Positions 63,974 to 64,000 of a DNA stretch of 64,000 nucleotides are shown here, piece after piece. Where the stretch lies: contig JAEXIT010000017.1 in the NCBI GenBank assembly GCA_023446155.1, positions 124,001-188,000 on the forward strand. The letters are read 5' to 3'. The stretch comes from Bacteroidota bacterium. Its GTDB lineage: Bacteria; Bacteroidota; Bacteroidia; Flavobacteriales; Flavobacteriaceae. A program made the position numbers and the translations under genes. Position 1 is the first letter of the stretch; the number at the start of each line of letters is the position of its first letter. Below the pieces are notes generated by a model. That model ran no database searches and was not told the origin of the DNA. It worked only from the letters and a program-made list of their open reading frames with translations.

Positions 63974-64000
63974 CAATTTTCAGAGGAAAAGAAGGAATAA
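63970..64000 (+). CDS. start of a following gene, cut by the window edge
   Basis: An ATG overlapping the previous stop opens a frame (MTIFRGKEGI) that remains open to the window end. Too short to identify. Confidence 0.4.
   Translation, partial: MTIFRGKEGI

Overview
The window is chromosomal DNA from a member of the Bacteroidota, very probably family Flavobacteriaceae (Flavobacterium or a close relative). The evidence is convergent: gldB and gldC gliding genes, a type IX secretion C-terminal sorting domain, STN-type TonB receptors paired with a DUF4249 lipoprotein, a short 287-residue primary sigma factor, exosortase F, and many promoters matching the Bacteroidota -7 consensus TAnnTTTG with almost no Shine-Dalgarno sequences. 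No IS element, prophage, CRISPR array or rRNA was seen; one tRNA gene (Arg, TCG) is present.

Layout. 1-10.2 kb is housekeeping: a polyprenyl diphosphate synthase, an ECF sigma factor with a membrane-anchored partner and an outer membrane protein, dnaG, an orphan LuxR-type response regulator, nadE, gldB-gldC, a YsxC/EngB GTPase and an alpha/beta hydrolase. 10.5-26.2 kb is a complete Bacteroidota-style division and cell wall cluster, all on the plus strand: mraZ-rsmH-ftsL-ftsI-murE-mraY-murD-ftsW-murG-murC-ftsQ-ftsA-ftsZ. It is headed by a three-repeat MraZ operator and closed by a strong terminator; murF, murB and ddl are not in it. yqeY and tRNA-Arg follow.

27-36 kb is accessory: an AraC regulator with a secreted esterase, a TetR regulator controlling itself and an NTF2-like protein through matched operators, a serine beta-lactamase-like hydrolase, a porin, a SUKH-domain protein and an MtfA-like zinc peptidase. 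36-41.6 kb is an adaptor/RND pump/TolC tripartite efflux operon. 41.6-47 kb holds a CBS protein, a type IX cargo protein, rpe, rpoD, and a divergent pair of an HTH protein and a surface-repeat protein.

47-53.8 kb is a four-gene minus-strand operon: a secreted protein, an STN-domain TonB receptor, a DUF4249 lipoprotein and a barrel-less plug-domain protein. A decayed second DUF4249 leader lies just downstream. 54-57.1 kb carries pnp, rpsO and a free-methionine sulfoxide reductase. 57.2-60.4 kb carries exosortase XrtF with its partner, then an ATP-cone/PD-(D/E)XK nuclease coupled to a beta-CASP metallo-RNase. 60.5-63.6 kb is a probable metal-handling cassette: a Cys-rich HYC_CC_PP protein, a TonB receptor and a secreted heavy-metal-associated domain protein.

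The least-characterised systems are the TonB/DUF4249/plug operon, the metal cassette, the target-less exosortase pair and the ATP-cone nuclease/beta-CASP pair. Other notable observations are a DnaG with all zinc ligands replaced, four near-leaderless promoters, the TetR twin operators and the pnp leader hairpin. All functional assignments come from motif recognition by eye; no database search was run.
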